From Limnohabitans sp. B9-3 (GTDB taxonomy: Bacteria > Pseudomonadota > Gammaproteobacteria > Burkholderiales > Burkholderiaceae_C), in assembly GCF_002778325.1 (NCBI RefSeq), contig NZ_NESI01000007.1, positions 1-64,000 on the forward strand: a stretch of 64,000 nucleotides of DNA, written 5' to 3'. The position numbers were made by a program, and so were the translations under genes. Within the stretch, counting starts at the first letter, position 1, and each line of letters starts with the position of its first letter. The notes under the pieces were generated by a model. That model ran no database searches. It was not told the origin of the DNA and was given only the letters and a program-made list of their open reading frames with translations. This document shows, in pieces, positions 9,424-18,491 of this stretch.

Positions 9424-10341
9424 ATGGCCAAAGTTTTCATTGACGGCGAAGCCGGCACCACCGGACTGCAAATTCGCGACCGTTTGGCACACATGCCCAG
9501 CATCGAGGTGGTCAGCATTGACCCCGCGCTGCGCAAAGACCCACAAGCCAAACGCGACCTGATGGCGCAGGTGGACTTGGTGATCTTGTGCCTGCACGAC
9601 GACGCAGCCCGCGAATCGGTGGCCATGATCAACAGCCTGTCGGGCAAGCAACCCAAAATCATCGACGCCTCCACCGCGCACCGCGTGGCCCCCGGCTGGG
9701 TGTATGGGTTTCCAGAATTGGCCGCTGGCCAGCGCGAGGCCGTGGCCCAAGCCCAACGCGTGGCCAATCCCGGTTGCTACGCCACCGGTGCCATAGCCTT
9801 GCTGCGCCCCTTGGTTCAAGCGGGTTTGATCCCTGTCGACTTCCCTGTCTCGCTACCCTCCGTCAGTGGTTACTCAGGCGGTGGCCGCACCATGATTGAA
9901 GACTACGAAGCGGGCAAAGCGCCCTTGTTTGAGGCCTACGCTTTAGGTTTGGAGCACAAGCACATTCCAGAAATCATGGCCAACACGGGCTTGACGCGTC
10001 GTCCGTTGTTTGTGCCCGCCGTGAGTAATTTCCGCCAAGGTATGTTGGTGCAATTGCCTCTGCACCTCGATTTGCTGCCCGGCCAACCCAAAGCCGCCGA
10101 TTTGCATGACGCGTTGGCTGCGCATTACGGCAACCACCCAGACAGCTGGGTCAGCGTGCAACCCGCCACCGACAACGGCAAGCTCGACGCCACCGCGTTG
10201 AACGACACCAACAGATTAGAGATTCGCGTGTTCGCGAACGAAGCCCATCGCCATGCCGTGCTCATCGCACGTTTGGACAACTTGGGCAAAGGCGCCAGCG
10301 GGGCTGCGGTGCAAAACTTGCAGTTGATGCTGGGCGTTTAA
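9424..10341 (+). CDS. argC: N-acetyl-gamma-glutamyl-phosphate reductase, type 2, 305 aa
   Basis: NADPH-dependent reductase of arginine biosynthesis that makes N-acetylglutamate semialdehyde. The N-terminus [19 protein letters not shown] is the dinucleotide-binding loop of the shorter type-2 ArgC, and [19 protein letters not shown] carries the catalytic Cys. At 305 residues it lacks the insertions of the approximately 345-aa type-1 enzyme. The start is fixed by the conserved [11 protein letters not shown]. An imperfect direct repeat of ATTTCCATTTC lies just upstream at about 9387-9408. No other arg gene is adjacent. Confidence 0.95.
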   Translation: MAKVFIDGEAGTTGLQIRDRLAHMPSIEVVSIDPALRKDPQAKRDLMAQVDLVILCLHDDAARESVAMINSLSGKQPKIIDASTAHRVAPGWVYGFPELAAGQREAVAQAQRVANPGCYATGAIALLRPLVQAGLIPVDFPVSLPSVSGYSGGGRTMIEDYEAGKAPLFEAYALGLEHKHIPEIMANTGLTRRPLFVPAVSNFRQGMLVQLPLHLDLLPGQPKAADLHDALAAHYGNHPDSWVSVQPATDNGKLDATALNDTNRLEIRVFANEAHRHAVLIARLDNLGKGASGAAVQNLQLMLGV

Positions 10342-10405
10342 CGCAGCGCTTTGCATGGGCATCAGCGCTGCGTGCACATGCACCCACAGCGCTGACTTCT
10401 TGTTG

Positions 10406-10906
10406 CTAGAAGTCTTCTGCGCCCGCAACCACTTTGCGCACGACCTCAGGCGCAAAACCTCGGCTCACCAAAAAACGTATCTGCTTGGCGCGGGCTGCCT
10501 GATCTTCAGGCGGCTCGCCAAATTTCTTGCGCCAGACCTCACGCGCGCGCTCAAGCTCGGTGCTGCGCATCGCTTGCACAGCTTCGGAGATGGCCTCTGC
10601 AGGCAGCCCCTTGGCTTGCAACTCTTGACGCACCCGGGATGCACCGAGCTTGAGCTGGCGTCGGTTGACCACCGACTCCACCACCCGTTGTTCGTTGATG
10701 AAGTCTTTGGCCGCTAAAAAATCCAGCGCTTGCGCCAACTCGCCGGGCGTTTCTTCAAACGCTCTCAGCTTGCGCTCCAGTTCTTGGCGCGAGTGCTCAC
10801 GCATGGACAGCAAGCGCAGCGCTCGCCCTTTGAGCGAAATTTGAAAACCTTTGGCCTTTTGGGCCTTGGGTTCCTCGCCGTCATCGGTTGCGAAGTCGCT
10901 GCTCAC
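10406..10906 (-). CDS. recX: regulatory protein RecX, 166 aa, GTG start
   Basis: RecX binds RecA filaments and limits RecA activity. The protein shows the three-helix repeats of the family: ISLKGRALRLLSMREHSRQE, ALDFLAAKDFINEQRVVESV and IRFLVSRGFAPEVVRKVV. The start is a GTG at 10906 preceded by a GAGG-type site; it gives a normal length. It lies 26 bp downstream of recA in the same orientation, so it is probably read through from the recA promoter and hence SOS-linked. Confidence 0.93.
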   Translation of the reverse strand: MSSDFATDDGEEPKAQKAKGFQISLKGRALRLLSMREHSRQELERKLRAFEETPGELAQALDFLAAKDFINEQRVVESVVNRRQLKLGASRVRQELQAKGLPAEAISEAVQAMRSTELERAREVWRKKFGEPPEDQAARAKQIRFLVSRGFAPEVVRKVVAGAEDF

Positions 10907-10932
10907 GGAACTACCTCTCGGACTGTGACGTC

Positions 10933-12054
10933 TTAAGCCACCACGCCATCGGCATCAGCGCCTTTGGCCTCTTTGGGTGCCTTCGCTGCCTTGGGGGCTT
11001 TTTCTTCTTTACCCGCTGGGGCGTCCACACCACCGGCCAGCAAAGGAATGCCCAACGAGTCGCGCACTTTGTTTTCGATCTCGAACGACAACTCGGGGTT
11101 CTCACGCAAGAACTCACGGGCGTTGTCGCGGCCTTGGCCGATCTTTTCGCCGTTGTAGGCATACCAAGCGCCCGACTTCTCGATCACCTTGGCGTTCACG
11201 CCCATGTCGATGATTTCGCCGTGGCGGCTGATGCCCTCACCAAACAAAATGTCGAACTCGGCGGTTTTGAACGGGGGCGCCACTTTGTTTTTCACCACTT
11301 TGACTTTGGTTTCGTTACCAATCGCCTCTTCACCCTTTTTGATGGTGCCGGTGCGACGGATGTCCAAACGCACCGAGGCGTAGAACTTGAGCGCGTTACC
11401 GCCCGTAGTGGTCTCAGGCGAACCAAACATCACGCCAATCTTCATACGAATTTGGTTGATGAAGATCACCGTGCAGTTGGTCTTCTTGATGGAAGCCGTC
11501 AATTTGCGCAGCGCTTGGCTCATCAAACGGGCTTGCAGGCCGGGCAATGAATCGCCCATGTCGCCTTCGAGTTCAGCCTTGGGGGTGAGGGCTGCCACCG
11601 AGTCGATCACAACCAAGTCAACTGCGCCGGAACGCACCAAGCTGTCAACCACTTCCAAAGCCTGTTCACCGGTATCAGGCTGGCTGATCAGCAACTCTTG
11701 CAAATTCACGCCAAGTTTTTGGGCGTATTGCGAATCCAAAGCGTGCTCGGCATCCACAAACGCGCAGGTGCCGCCTTGTTTTTGCATCTCGGCAATGACT
11801 TGCAAGGTGAGGGTGGTTTTGCCCGATGACTCCGGGCCGTAGATTTCAATCACGCGGCCGCGGGGCAAGCCGCCGACGCCCAAAGCGATGTCCAAACCCA
11901 GCGAGCCCGTGGACACCACTTGGATGTCGTCGATCACTTCGCCTTCGCCCAAGCGCATGATGGTGCCCTTGCCGAATTGTTTTTCAATCTGCGCCAAGGC
12001 GGCTTGCAGGGCTTTGGCTTTTTCGCTGTCGGGGGCTTGGGTTTTAGCGTTCAT
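10933..12054 (-). CDS. recA: recombinase RecA, 373 aa
   Basis: DNA-dependent ATPase for strand exchange and LexA cleavage. Clear motifs: [13 protein letters not shown], Walker [10 protein letters not shown], the L1/L2 region [20 protein letters not shown] and the C-terminal acidic/Lys-rich tail. I start at the ATG at 12054 ([16 protein letters not shown]), which has GGAG six bases upstream; an in-frame ATG at 12099 would add 15 residues and overlap the LexA box. The last 25 residues are Lys/Ala-rich. Expression should be SOS-controlled through the site at 12099-12114. Confidence 0.98.
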   Translation of the reverse strand: MNAKTQAPDSEKAKALQAALAQIEKQFGKGTIMRLGEGEVIDDIQVVSTGSLGLDIALGVGGLPRGRVIEIYGPESSGKTTLTLQVIAEMQKQGGTCAFVDAEHALDSQYAQKLGVNLQELLISQPDTGEQALEVVDSLVRSGAVDLVVIDSVAALTPKAELEGDMGDSLPGLQARLMSQALRKLTASIKKTNCTVIFINQIRMKIGVMFGSPETTTGGNALKFYASVRLDIRRTGTIKKGEEAIGNETKVKVVKNKVAPPFKTAEFDILFGEGISRHGEIIDMGVNAKVIEKSGAWYAYNGEKIGQGRDNAREFLRENPELSFEIENKVRDSLGIPLLAGGVDAPAGKEEKAPKAAKAPKEAKGADADGVVA

Positions 12055-12098
12055 GAAAATCTCCGTTGAGGTGGCACATAAAGGGGTTGATCCAGCCA

Positions 12099-12114
12099 CT
12101 GTTTACTTCAACAG
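12099..12114 (-). promoter_or_regulatory. LexA (SOS) box of recA
   Basis: CTGTTTACTTCAACAG matches CTGT-N8-ACAG exactly, the LexA consensus used by gamma- and betaproteobacteria. It sits 45 bp upstream of the chosen recA ATG and 81 bp upstream of the divergent MarR gene, so one LexA site could influence both. Confidence 0.85.
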
Positions 12115-12194
12115 CTGGATGCTTGACCAGTACTTTAACGCAAAGTCAAAACAGAAAAAGACTTTTTAAAGTCAGTTTGCCTTACTATATAGAA

Positions 12195-12704
12195 ATGGCT
12201 ATTCAACCCGCTTTTTCTCACCCCCAAGACTGGCGTCAAACCCACCTCGGCCGGCTGCTGGGCCACGCCATGCGGCGGTTCGACGCACGCGTGTTGCATT
12301 TGATGGCGAACAACGATGACGTGCCACTGGCCCTGTCCAACCTCGCCGCACGCGCGCAAGTGAGCGCCGCGCACATTCACATCACACGCCACTTGAGCTT
12401 GCAAGGCTCACGCTTGAGCGAGTTGGCGGTGAGTGCGGGCATGACCAAGCAGGCCATGGGCGACTTGGTGACACAGTGCGAGGCCTGGGGCTTGGTGCAG
12501 CGCACGCCCGACCCGCAAGATGCCCGCGCGCGGCGCATTGTGTTCACCGAAACAGGCTTGGTTTGGCTAAGTGCCTTTGAGCGCGCAGTCGCGCAGGCCG
12601 AAGTCGAGTTCCGGCAAGAGGTGGGGGGCGACGTGGCCACCGTGGTCAGCTTAGGGTTAGAGGCCTATGCAGGCGCGTACGCGGACCTAGAATCAACGGC
12701 CTAA
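12195..12704 (+). CDS. MarR-family transcriptional regulator, 169 aa
   Basis: Winged-helix regulator: LQGSRLSELAVSAGMTKQAM is the recognition HTH and VQRTPDPQDARARRIVFTETG the wing with the conserved D-x-R-A/R-R. The start at 12195 (MAIQPAFSHPQDW) removes a low-quality extension that would run through the recA promoter. The N-terminal part (HLGRLLGHAMRRFDARVLHL) is the dimerisation helix. It is divergent from recA and 36 bp upstream of the two-component genes. The ligand and targets are unknown. Confidence 0.85.
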   Translation: MAIQPAFSHPQDWRQTHLGRLLGHAMRRFDARVLHLMANNDDVPLALSNLAARAQVSAAHIHITRHLSLQGSRLSELAVSAGMTKQAMGDLVTQCEAWGLVQRTPDPQDARARRIVFTETGLVWLSAFERAVAQAEVEFRQEVGGDVATVVSLGLEAYAGAYADLESTA

Positions 12705-12740
12705 TTCCCCTAAAAATACGAACAAAGTTGGAGACACATC

Positions 12741-13415
12741 ATGCGCATTTTGATCGCTGAAGACGACTTGGTCTTGGCCGATGGCCTGCTGCGAACCCTG
12801 CGCGCCTCAGGCGCTGCGGCTGACCATGTGGCCAGTGGCACCGAAGCGGATGCTGCCTTGATGACCACCGATGAGTTCGACCTGCTCATCTTGGACCTTG
12901 GCCTTCCCAAAATGCATGGCTTAGAGGTGCTCAAGCGTTTGCGCTCGCGTGGCTCTGCCATCCCCGTGTTGATCTTGACTGCTGCCGACGGTGTGGAAGA
13001 GCGCGTCAAAGGCTTGGACTACGGCGCGGACGACTACATGGCCAAGCCCTTTTCGTTGCAAGAGCTCGAAGCCCGCGTGCGCGCCCTCACACGTCGCGGC
13101 ATGGGCGGCACCAGCTCGTCCATCAAGCACGGCCCGCTGATTTACGACCAAACCGGCCGTGTTGCCACCATCGACGGCAAGATGGTTGAGTTGTCGGCCC
13201 GCGAACTGGGTTTGCTCGAAGTGCTGTTGCAGCGCGCAGGCCGATTGGTCAGCAAAGACCAATTGGTCGAGCGCTTGTGCGAGTGGGGCGAAGAGGTGAG
13301 CAACAACGCCATTGAGGTGTACATCCATCGCCTGCGCAAGAAGATCGAGAAAGGCCCCATCCCCATCGCCACCGTGCGCGGCTTGGGCTATTGCCTCGAA
13401 AAAATCCCAGGCTAA
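12741..13415 (+). CDS. tctD: OmpR/TctD-like response regulator, 224 aa
   Basis: Receiver domain with acidic pocket AEDD (residues 6-9), phosphoacceptor Asp near 52 in LILDLGLPKMHG, and Lys in DDYMAKPF; then an OmpR-type winged helix (LSARELGLLEVLLQRAGRLV and NAIEVYIHRLRKKIE). Closest in style to TctD, which activates tricarboxylate uptake genes; QseB/PmrA-like regulators look similar. It is 32 bp from its kinase gene. No tctCBA transporter is adjacent, though two Bug receptors lie elsewhere in the window, so the symbol is tentative. Confidence 0.85.
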   Translation: MRILIAEDDLVLADGLLRTLRASGAAADHVASGTEADAALMTTDEFDLLILDLGLPKMHGLEVLKRLRSRGSAIPVLILTAADGVEERVKGLDYGADDYMAKPFSLQELEARVRALTRRGMGGTSSSIKHGPLIYDQTGRVATIDGKMVELSARELGLLEVLLQRAGRLVSKDQLVERLCEWGEEVSNNAIEVYIHRLRKKIEKGPIPIATVRGLGYCLEKIPG

Positions 13416-13447
13416 TCGCCCTACGAGTTCAACACGCCTAATTCGCC

Positions 13448-14890
13448 ATGGTGAAGCTTTTTCAGCGCGAACAGCGCTCACTGTTTGGCGAAATTCTGGA
13501 TTGGATGCTGACCCCGCTGCTGCTGCTGTGGCCGGTGAGCTTGGCCCTGACCTGGCTGGTGGCGCAAAACATCGCCGGTCGCCCCTTTGACCGCGGCCTG
13601 GAATACAACGTGCAGGCCTTGGCTCAGCTGGTCAAAAGCGACCAACAGCGCATGGTCTTCAACCTGCCACTGCCCGCCCGAGAAATTTTGCGGGCTGACG
13701 AAGCCGACTTGATTTACTACCAAGTGGTGGGCACCAAAGGTGAATTTATCAGTGGCGAACGCGACTTTCCCTTGCCCCCCGACGAGCTCAAACCCCTACC
13801 CGGCGAAGTGCTGTTGCGCGACGACGAAATGCGCGGTTCCGAAATTCGCGTGGCCTACACCTGGGTGAGCGTGGTCACACCCGGGGCCAAACCGGTGCTG
13901 GTGCAAGTGGGCGAAACGCTGGAAAAACGATCGGTGTTGGCCACCGAAATTATCAAAGGCGTGATGCTGCCGCAGTTCGTCATCTTGCCGCTGGCGGTGT
14001 TGCTGGTGTGGCTGGCTTTGGCCCGGGGCATTCAACCGCTGAACTTGTTGGAAGAGCGCATTCGCCTGCGCAAACCCGATGACTTGAGCCCGCTGGATGA
14101 CCACTCGGTGCCCCTCGAAGTCGCGCCGCTGGTGGCCTCCATCAACGATTTGCTCACGCGGCTGAAAGAATCCATCGCCACCCAAAAGCGCTTTTTGGCC
14201 GATGCCGCGCACCAGCTCAAAACCCCGCTCGCTGGCTTGCGCATGCAGGCGGACTTAGCGCAACGCCAAGGGGCCAGCGCCGATGAATTAAAGCAATCGC
14301 TGAAGTTGATTGGCTTGGCCAGCGTGCGCGCCACGCACACGGTGAACCAGCTGCTGTCACTGGCCCGCGCCGAAAGCGGCAGCACCCACATTGCCCGCAG
14401 CCCCTGCAATTTGGTGACGCTGGTGAGCGACGTGATTCAAGACTCGCTGCCACGCGCCATGGACAAACACATCGACCTCGGCTACGAAGGCGTGGACGCG
14501 GCAAGCACGGGCGTGCGTGTCAACGGCAACGCCACGTTGCTCAAAGAATTGGTGCGCAACTTGGTCGACAACGCCATCAACTACACCCCGTCCACGGCTG
14601 AGCAACCCGGCGTCATCACCGTGCGTTTGCTAAGCGACCGCTTTGGCAAAGTCGCGGTGTTGCAGGTGGAAGATTCAGGCCCGGGCATTCCCCAAACCGA
14701 GCGTGATTTGGTGTTTCAGCCGTTTTACCGCGCCTTGGGCACGGGCGCGGAAGGCTCAGGCTTGGGCTTACCCATCGTGATGGAAATTGCGCACCAGCAC
14801 GACGCTACGGTCGTGCTGGAAGACGCAGCACCAGGCAAACCCATGCCGGGTGCGCGCTTCACGGTGCGCTTTTCTAACGCCCTGCTTTAG
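13448..14890 (+). CDS. tctE: TctE-like sensor histidine kinase, 480 aa
   Basis: Two membrane segments (about residues 18-40 and 175-197) bracket a periplasmic 2CSK_N-type sensor region; the cytoplasmic part has a HAMP-like linker, the phosphorylated His at about residue 255 in ADAAHQLKTPLAGLRMQA, the N box LVRNLVDNAINYTP, and G boxes DSGPGIP and GSGLGLPIV. It would phosphorylate the adjacent regulator. The stop overlaps the stop of the convergent GST gene by 3-4 bases (TTAG), leaving no room for a shared terminator. The ligand is inferred (carboxylates) from family resemblance only. Confidence 0.87.
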   Translation: MVKLFQREQRSLFGEILDWMLTPLLLLWPVSLALTWLVAQNIAGRPFDRGLEYNVQALAQLVKSDQQRMVFNLPLPAREILRADEADLIYYQVVGTKGEFISGERDFPLPPDELKPLPGEVLLRDDEMRGSEIRVAYTWVSVVTPGAKPVLVQVGETLEKRSVLATEIIKGVMLPQFVILPLAVLLVWLALARGIQPLNLLEERIRLRKPDDLSPLDDHSVPLEVAPLVASINDLLTRLKESIATQKRFLADAAHQLKTPLAGLRMQADLAQRQGASADELKQSLKLIGLASVRATHTVNQLLSLARAESGSTHIARSPCNLVTLVSDVIQDSLPRAMDKHIDLGYEGVDAASTGVRVNGNATLLKELVRNLVDNAINYTPSTAEQPGVITVRLLSDRFGKVAVLQVEDSGPGIPQTERDLVFQPFYRALGTGAEGSGLGLPIVMEIAHQHDATVVLEDAAPGKPMPGARFTVRFSNALL

Positions 14891-15543
14891 GCCTTGAACA
14901 AATTCAGCTGCAAGCGCTCCCGCTCCATCACGCGCTGAACGGGCGGATGTGACGCCACTTGCTGCACAAACGCCCACAGGGCGGAGTAGCCCTCAGGGTT
15001 GATGCCAGACATGCTGCCCCAACGGGTCAAAGTCAGCGCATAGGCGTCAAGCGGACCGAACTGGGCACCTGACAACCACGCATCGCCATGCGCTTGGGCG
15101 TCGGTCACCAAGGTTTGCAACTCGACCAGGAGACCACGGTAGGTTTCCACCGCAAAGGCCTTGATGTCCGCCTGCACGTCGACTGACGCGCTAAATTTGT
15201 TGGGCAAGAACACATGCATGAACGTCGTGTGAACGGTGTTGTTCATCCATACAAACGCTTCGAGCGCTTTGGCACGCGCCAGACCAGCGGCGGGCAAGAA
15301 GCCCATCTGCGGAAACTTGCTGTCCAAATACATACAAATCGCCACGACCTGCGTGACGGCTTGCCCCTCGTCCACCAACACAGGCACTTGGCTGCGTGGG
15401 TTGATGGCCTTGTAGGCGGCGTCGTATTGCTCCCCCTTGTGCAGCTTGACCAGGGTCGGCTCATAGGCAGCGCCGCTGGCTTCCAGCATGCAATGCGGCA
15501 CAAACGAACAAGCGCCAGGGGCAAAGTACAAAGTCAAGCTCAT
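14887..15543 (-). CDS. glutathione S-transferase family protein, 218 aa
   Basis: N-terminal thioredoxin-like domain (MSLTLYFAPGACSFVPHCML, then NPRSQVPVLVDEG with the cis-Pro and the QA-VTQVVAICMYLD glutathione-binding part) and an all-helical C-terminal domain. The PGACS motif with Ser/Cys resembles beta-class bacterial GSTs. It would conjugate or isomerise substrates with glutathione in the cytoplasm; substrate unknown. Its ATG overlaps the stop of the upstream fbpC-like gene by three to four bases, so the two are translationally coupled, an unusual pairing. Confidence 0.9.
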   Translation of the reverse strand: MSLTLYFAPGACSFVPHCMLEASGAAYEPTLVKLHKGEQYDAAYKAINPRSQVPVLVDEGQAVTQVVAICMYLDSKFPQMGFLPAAGLARAKALEAFVWMNNTVHTTFMHVFLPNKFSASVDVQADIKAFAVETYRGLLVELQTLVTDAQAHGDAWLSGAQFGPLDAYALTLTRWGSMSGINPEGYSALWAFVQQVASHPPVQRVMERERLQLNLFKA

Positions 15544-16697
15544 GGTCGCTCCATCAAACGAATAGGTTGGGTGGCGGACTTTTCAGCACAGGGCATGCTG
15601 CACAAGTCTTGGCCATTGATCTGGCAAATGCGGTTGAAGGTCACCACATGGTCCACCTCGGCACGAATGCCAATCCACTCGCCGACGGTATGGTCATGGT
15701 GGCTGGGCACATGGGCCATCACCGTTTCGCCAGTTTTCAAGCGCAGGGTGTACAAGAACTCTGACCCACGAAACGCTTTGCGAATGATTTCAGCCTTCAC
15801 AGGGGCATGGTCGTCATGCACGATGTCATCGGCGCGCAACAACACATCACACTCGCCGGAAGCGAAGGTACAAGGCAAAGGGCACTCGGACACATCGGTG
15901 AGGTCACCCACCGCCGTGTGCACCACAACTTGGCCGTTTTCTTCACTCAAGGTGGCTGGCGTGAAAACGCCGTGGCCAATGAACTCCGCCACGAACCTTG
16001 TCGCAGGGCGGTGGTAAAGCGTGTAGGCGTCGTCCCATTGGTGCAAGCGCCCTTCGGACATCACGCCAATGACGTCGCCAATGGCAAAGGCTTCCATCTG
16101 GTCGTGGGTGACCAACAGGGCGGTGGTTTGTGCTTCTTTCAAAATGGCGCGCACTTCGAGCACCAAGCGCTCGCGCAGTTCGACATCCAAATTAGAAAAG
16201 GGCTCGTCCAGTAACAAAAGTTGAGGCTGCGGGGCCAAGGCCCGCGCCAGCGCGACACGCTGCTGCTGGCCTCCGGACAACTCGTGCGGAAAGCGAGTCG
16301 CACTGCTGGCCAAACCCACCAAAGCCAAGACCTCGCGCGCACGGGCTTCACGGGTTGCGCGGGATAAGTGGTGCAAGCCAAAGCTCACGTTGTCGTAGAC
16401 CGACAAATGGGGGAACAGGGCGTAATCTTGAAACACCATGCCAATGCGTCGCGACTCCGGCGCCACATGCTGCGAGGTGCTGCTGACCACCTGTTGCGCG
16501 AGTTGGATTTCCCCTGCACTGACGTGTTCCAAACCCGCGACCGCCCGCAACAAGGTGGTTTTGCCGCATCCCGAGGGACCAATCAACACACCGATTTCAC
16601 CCGCATGCAACGCAAAGGTGACCCCATCGACCGACGCACGCGCGCGATCTGGGTAACTCACCTGTAGTTGGGCAACATCTAAAAACATAAAACGCAT
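15540..16697 (-). CDS. fbpC: ferric iron ABC transporter ATP-binding protein (FbpC-like), 385 aa
   Basis: ABC ATPase with Walker A IGPSGCGKTTLLRAVAGLEH, Q loop GMVFQDYALFPHL, signature LSGGQQQRVALARALAPQPQ, Walker B LLLLDEPFSNLD and H loop VTHDQ, then a C-terminal TOBE-type regulatory domain (about residues 235-360). It energises import by the permease encoded divergently at 16737. The four-Cys tail (CQINGQDLCSMPC) is notable and may bind metal or sense redox. Start is the ATG at 16697 or the second at 16688. Confidence 0.9.
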   Translation of the reverse strand: MRFMFLDVAQLQVSYPDRARASVDGVTFALHAGEIGVLIGPSGCGKTTLLRAVAGLEHVSAGEIQLAQQVVSSTSQHVAPESRRIGMVFQDYALFPHLSVYDNVSFGLHHLSRATREARAREVLALVGLASSATRFPHELSGGQQQRVALARALAPQPQLLLLDEPFSNLDVELRERLVLEVRAILKEAQTTALLVTHDQMEAFAIGDVIGVMSEGRLHQWDDAYTLYHRPATRFVAEFIGHGVFTPATLSEENGQVVVHTAVGDLTDVSECPLPCTFASGECDVLLRADDIVHDDHAPVKAEIIRKAFRGSEFLYTLRLKTGETVMAHVPSHHDHTVGEWIGIRAEVDHVVTFNRICQINGQDLCSMPCAEKSATQPIRLMERP

Positions 16698-16731
16698 TGT
16701 AGGGAAGGGCCTTCCAGCCCCTCCCTACAAT
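16696..16731. promoter_or_regulatory. long inverted repeat filling the fbpC/fbpB divergent gap
   Basis: ATTGTAGGGA (16696-16705) pairs with TCCCTACAAT (16722-16731); after one mismatch GGGC (16707-16710) pairs with GCCC (16717-16720). The repeat covers almost the whole 39-bp space between the divergent start codons, so it is a good candidate operator or RNA hairpin. It does not resemble a Fur box. Confidence 0.55.
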
Positions 16732-16736
16732 CCCGC

Positions 16737-18380
16737 ATGGCTTTTGATACACAAGGTTTTTTTCGCCGAACAGGAAGGGGGGCAGCACTGTTGCTGTTGC
16801 CGCTGCTGGCCTTGCTGCTGGCGTTGCCCGTGCTGACCGTGCTCGCCTCTTGGCTGCAATGGAATCCAGCCTCCGCGCAAATTTTGTTAGAAATGGCGCA
16901 AACCGTGCTGCCCGATTACGCCAGCACCACCTTGCTGCTGTGCGTGTTGGTCAGTGTGGGCGTCATCAGCATGGGCACGGTGTCGGCCGCTGCAGTGACC
17001 TTGTTTGACTTTCCCATGCGGCGCAGTTTGGAGTGGGCCTTGTTGCTGCCATTGGCCATGCCCGCCTATGTGGTGGCCTACGCTTACACCGACTTTTTGC
17101 AATTCAGCGGTCCGCTGCAAACGGGCATTCGTGCGACGTTTGGCTTGGAAGGCCGCGTGGTTCCTGAGGTGCGCAATGTCTGGGGTGCTGCGTGTGTGTT
17201 CACGCTTGCGCTCTACCCCTATGTGTATTTGCTGGCCCGCACCGCTTTGTCTGAACGTGCCAACCACTTGATGGAAGCGGCCCGTTTGCTCGGAGCCCCG
17301 CTGACGCGGCGCATCGTTCGGGTGGCACTTCCCTTGGCCAGACCCGCCATTGCTGCGGGCACCGCACTGGCCTTGATGGAAACCTTGGCAGACTTTGGCG
17401 TGTCCAGCTACTTTGGCATCCAAACCTTCACGGCTGGCATTTACAAGGCGTGGTTGGTGATGGACAACCGTATCGCCTCAGCCCAATTGGCCACCTTGCT
17501 GCTGATCGTTGTGGTCGTGCTCTTGGCGGCGGAACAACGGGCGCAATCGCGCTTGCGTTTTTCCAGCGCGCGTTCCGATCGGCAAAGCAGCGAATCGCAG
17601 CCCTTGCGGCTCAAAGGTTTCTCGGCTTTTATCGCCTGGGTTCTGTGTGTGATGCCTGTGCTTTGTGGCTTTGTGCTGCCCATTGTGTTCATGCTGCGCG
17701 CCTTGTGGCTGGGCACTGACGATGTGGCGCTGCCTTGGGCACGTTTTGCGCAATGGTCCATCACCAGTTTGTCGCTGGGTTTGTTCACCGCGCTGCTAGC
17801 CGTCGGGGCTGCTTTGTTGCTGGCTGCGCAAGCGCGCTTGCAACCCAATTGGCTCACGCGCCAAGCCCGCTGGGTGGTCAGCCTAGGCTACGCGGTGCCA
17901 GGTGCCGTTATTGTGGTGGGCTTGTTGCTGCCCACGGGTTGGGTGCAAGCCACGTGGCCCAATTCGGGCGTTGGGTTTTGGCTGACCGCGACCGTGCTGG
18001 GCTTGGTCTGGGCCTACTTGGTGCGCTTTGTCGCCGTGGCCTTGCAGTCGGTGCAAAGCGGCTACGCCCGTGTGCCCGCCAGTTTGGACGACAGCGCGCG
18101 CATGCTGGGTGTCTCAGGTTTAGCGCTGGTGCGCCGCGTGCATTGGCCTTTGCTGAAAAAACCCGTCGCAGCCGCCACCTTGTTGGTATTGGTAGACGTC
18201 ATGAAAGAGCTGCCCGCCACCTTGGTGCTGCGCCCTTTCAACACGGACACCCTCGCCGTCATGGCCTACCAACTGGCCCGTGACGAACGCTTGGGGGAGG
18301 CTGCTTTGCCCTCATTGGCCCTGGTGCTGGTGGGCTTGCTGCCGGTGATTTTGTTAAGCAGAACCTTGCGCCGGTCGTGA
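16737..18380 (+). CDS. fbpB: ferric iron ABC transporter permease (FbpB-like), 547 aa
   Basis: About twelve transmembrane segments in two homologous halves, each with an EAA-type loop: EAARLLGAPLTRRIVRVALP near residue 180 and DSARMLGVSGLALVRRVHWP near 455. This double-MetI architecture is that of FbpB/SfuB iron permeases of the inner membrane. It is separated from the fbpA-like gene by 111 bp containing a Fur-box candidate. The N-terminus MAFDTQGFFRRTGRGAALLL is plausible, though no strong ribosome site precedes it. Confidence 0.9.
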   Translation: MAFDTQGFFRRTGRGAALLLLPLLALLLALPVLTVLASWLQWNPASAQILLEMAQTVLPDYASTTLLLCVLVSVGVISMGTVSAAAVTLFDFPMRRSLEWALLLPLAMPAYVVAYAYTDFLQFSGPLQTGIRATFGLEGRVVPEVRNVWGAACVFTLALYPYVYLLARTALSERANHLMEAARLLGAPLTRRIVRVALPLARPAIAAGTALALMETLADFGVSSYFGIQTFTAGIYKAWLVMDNRIASAQLATLLLIVVVVLLAAEQRAQSRLRFSSARSDRQSSESQPLRLKGFSAFIAWVLCVMPVLCGFVLPIVFMLRALWLGTDDVALPWARFAQWSITSLSLGLFTALLAVGAALLLAAQARLQPNWLTRQARWVVSLGYAVPGAVIVVGLLLPTGWVQATWPNSGVGFWLTATVLGLVWAYLVRFVAVALQSVQSGYARVPASLDDSARMLGVSGLALVRRVHWPLLKKPVAAATLLVLVDVMKELPATLVLRPFNTDTLAVMAYQLARDERLGEAALPSLALVLVGLLPVILLSRTLRRS

Positions 18381-18429
18381 CCCCCGTGGGTCCTAGGCGC
18401 GCTGACACAAAGGTCTTTGGCTCAAGTTT

Positions 18430-18449
18430 ATTGAGAACGATTCGCATTT
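18430..18449 (+). promoter_or_regulatory. Fur-box candidate upstream of fbpA
   Basis: ATTGAGAACGATTCGCATTT is similar to the 19-bp Fur consensus (GATAATGATAATCATTATC) in its GAGAA/ATTCGCATT halves. A possible -10 (TATAGA, 18452) follows, so bound Fur would block the promoter of the periplasmic iron-binding protein under iron sufficiency. Promoter spacing is not ideal, hence moderate confidence. Confidence 0.65.
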
Positions 18450-18491
18450 GGTATAGACTTCATCCAAGTTTCTTTCTTGGAAGTTGACACC

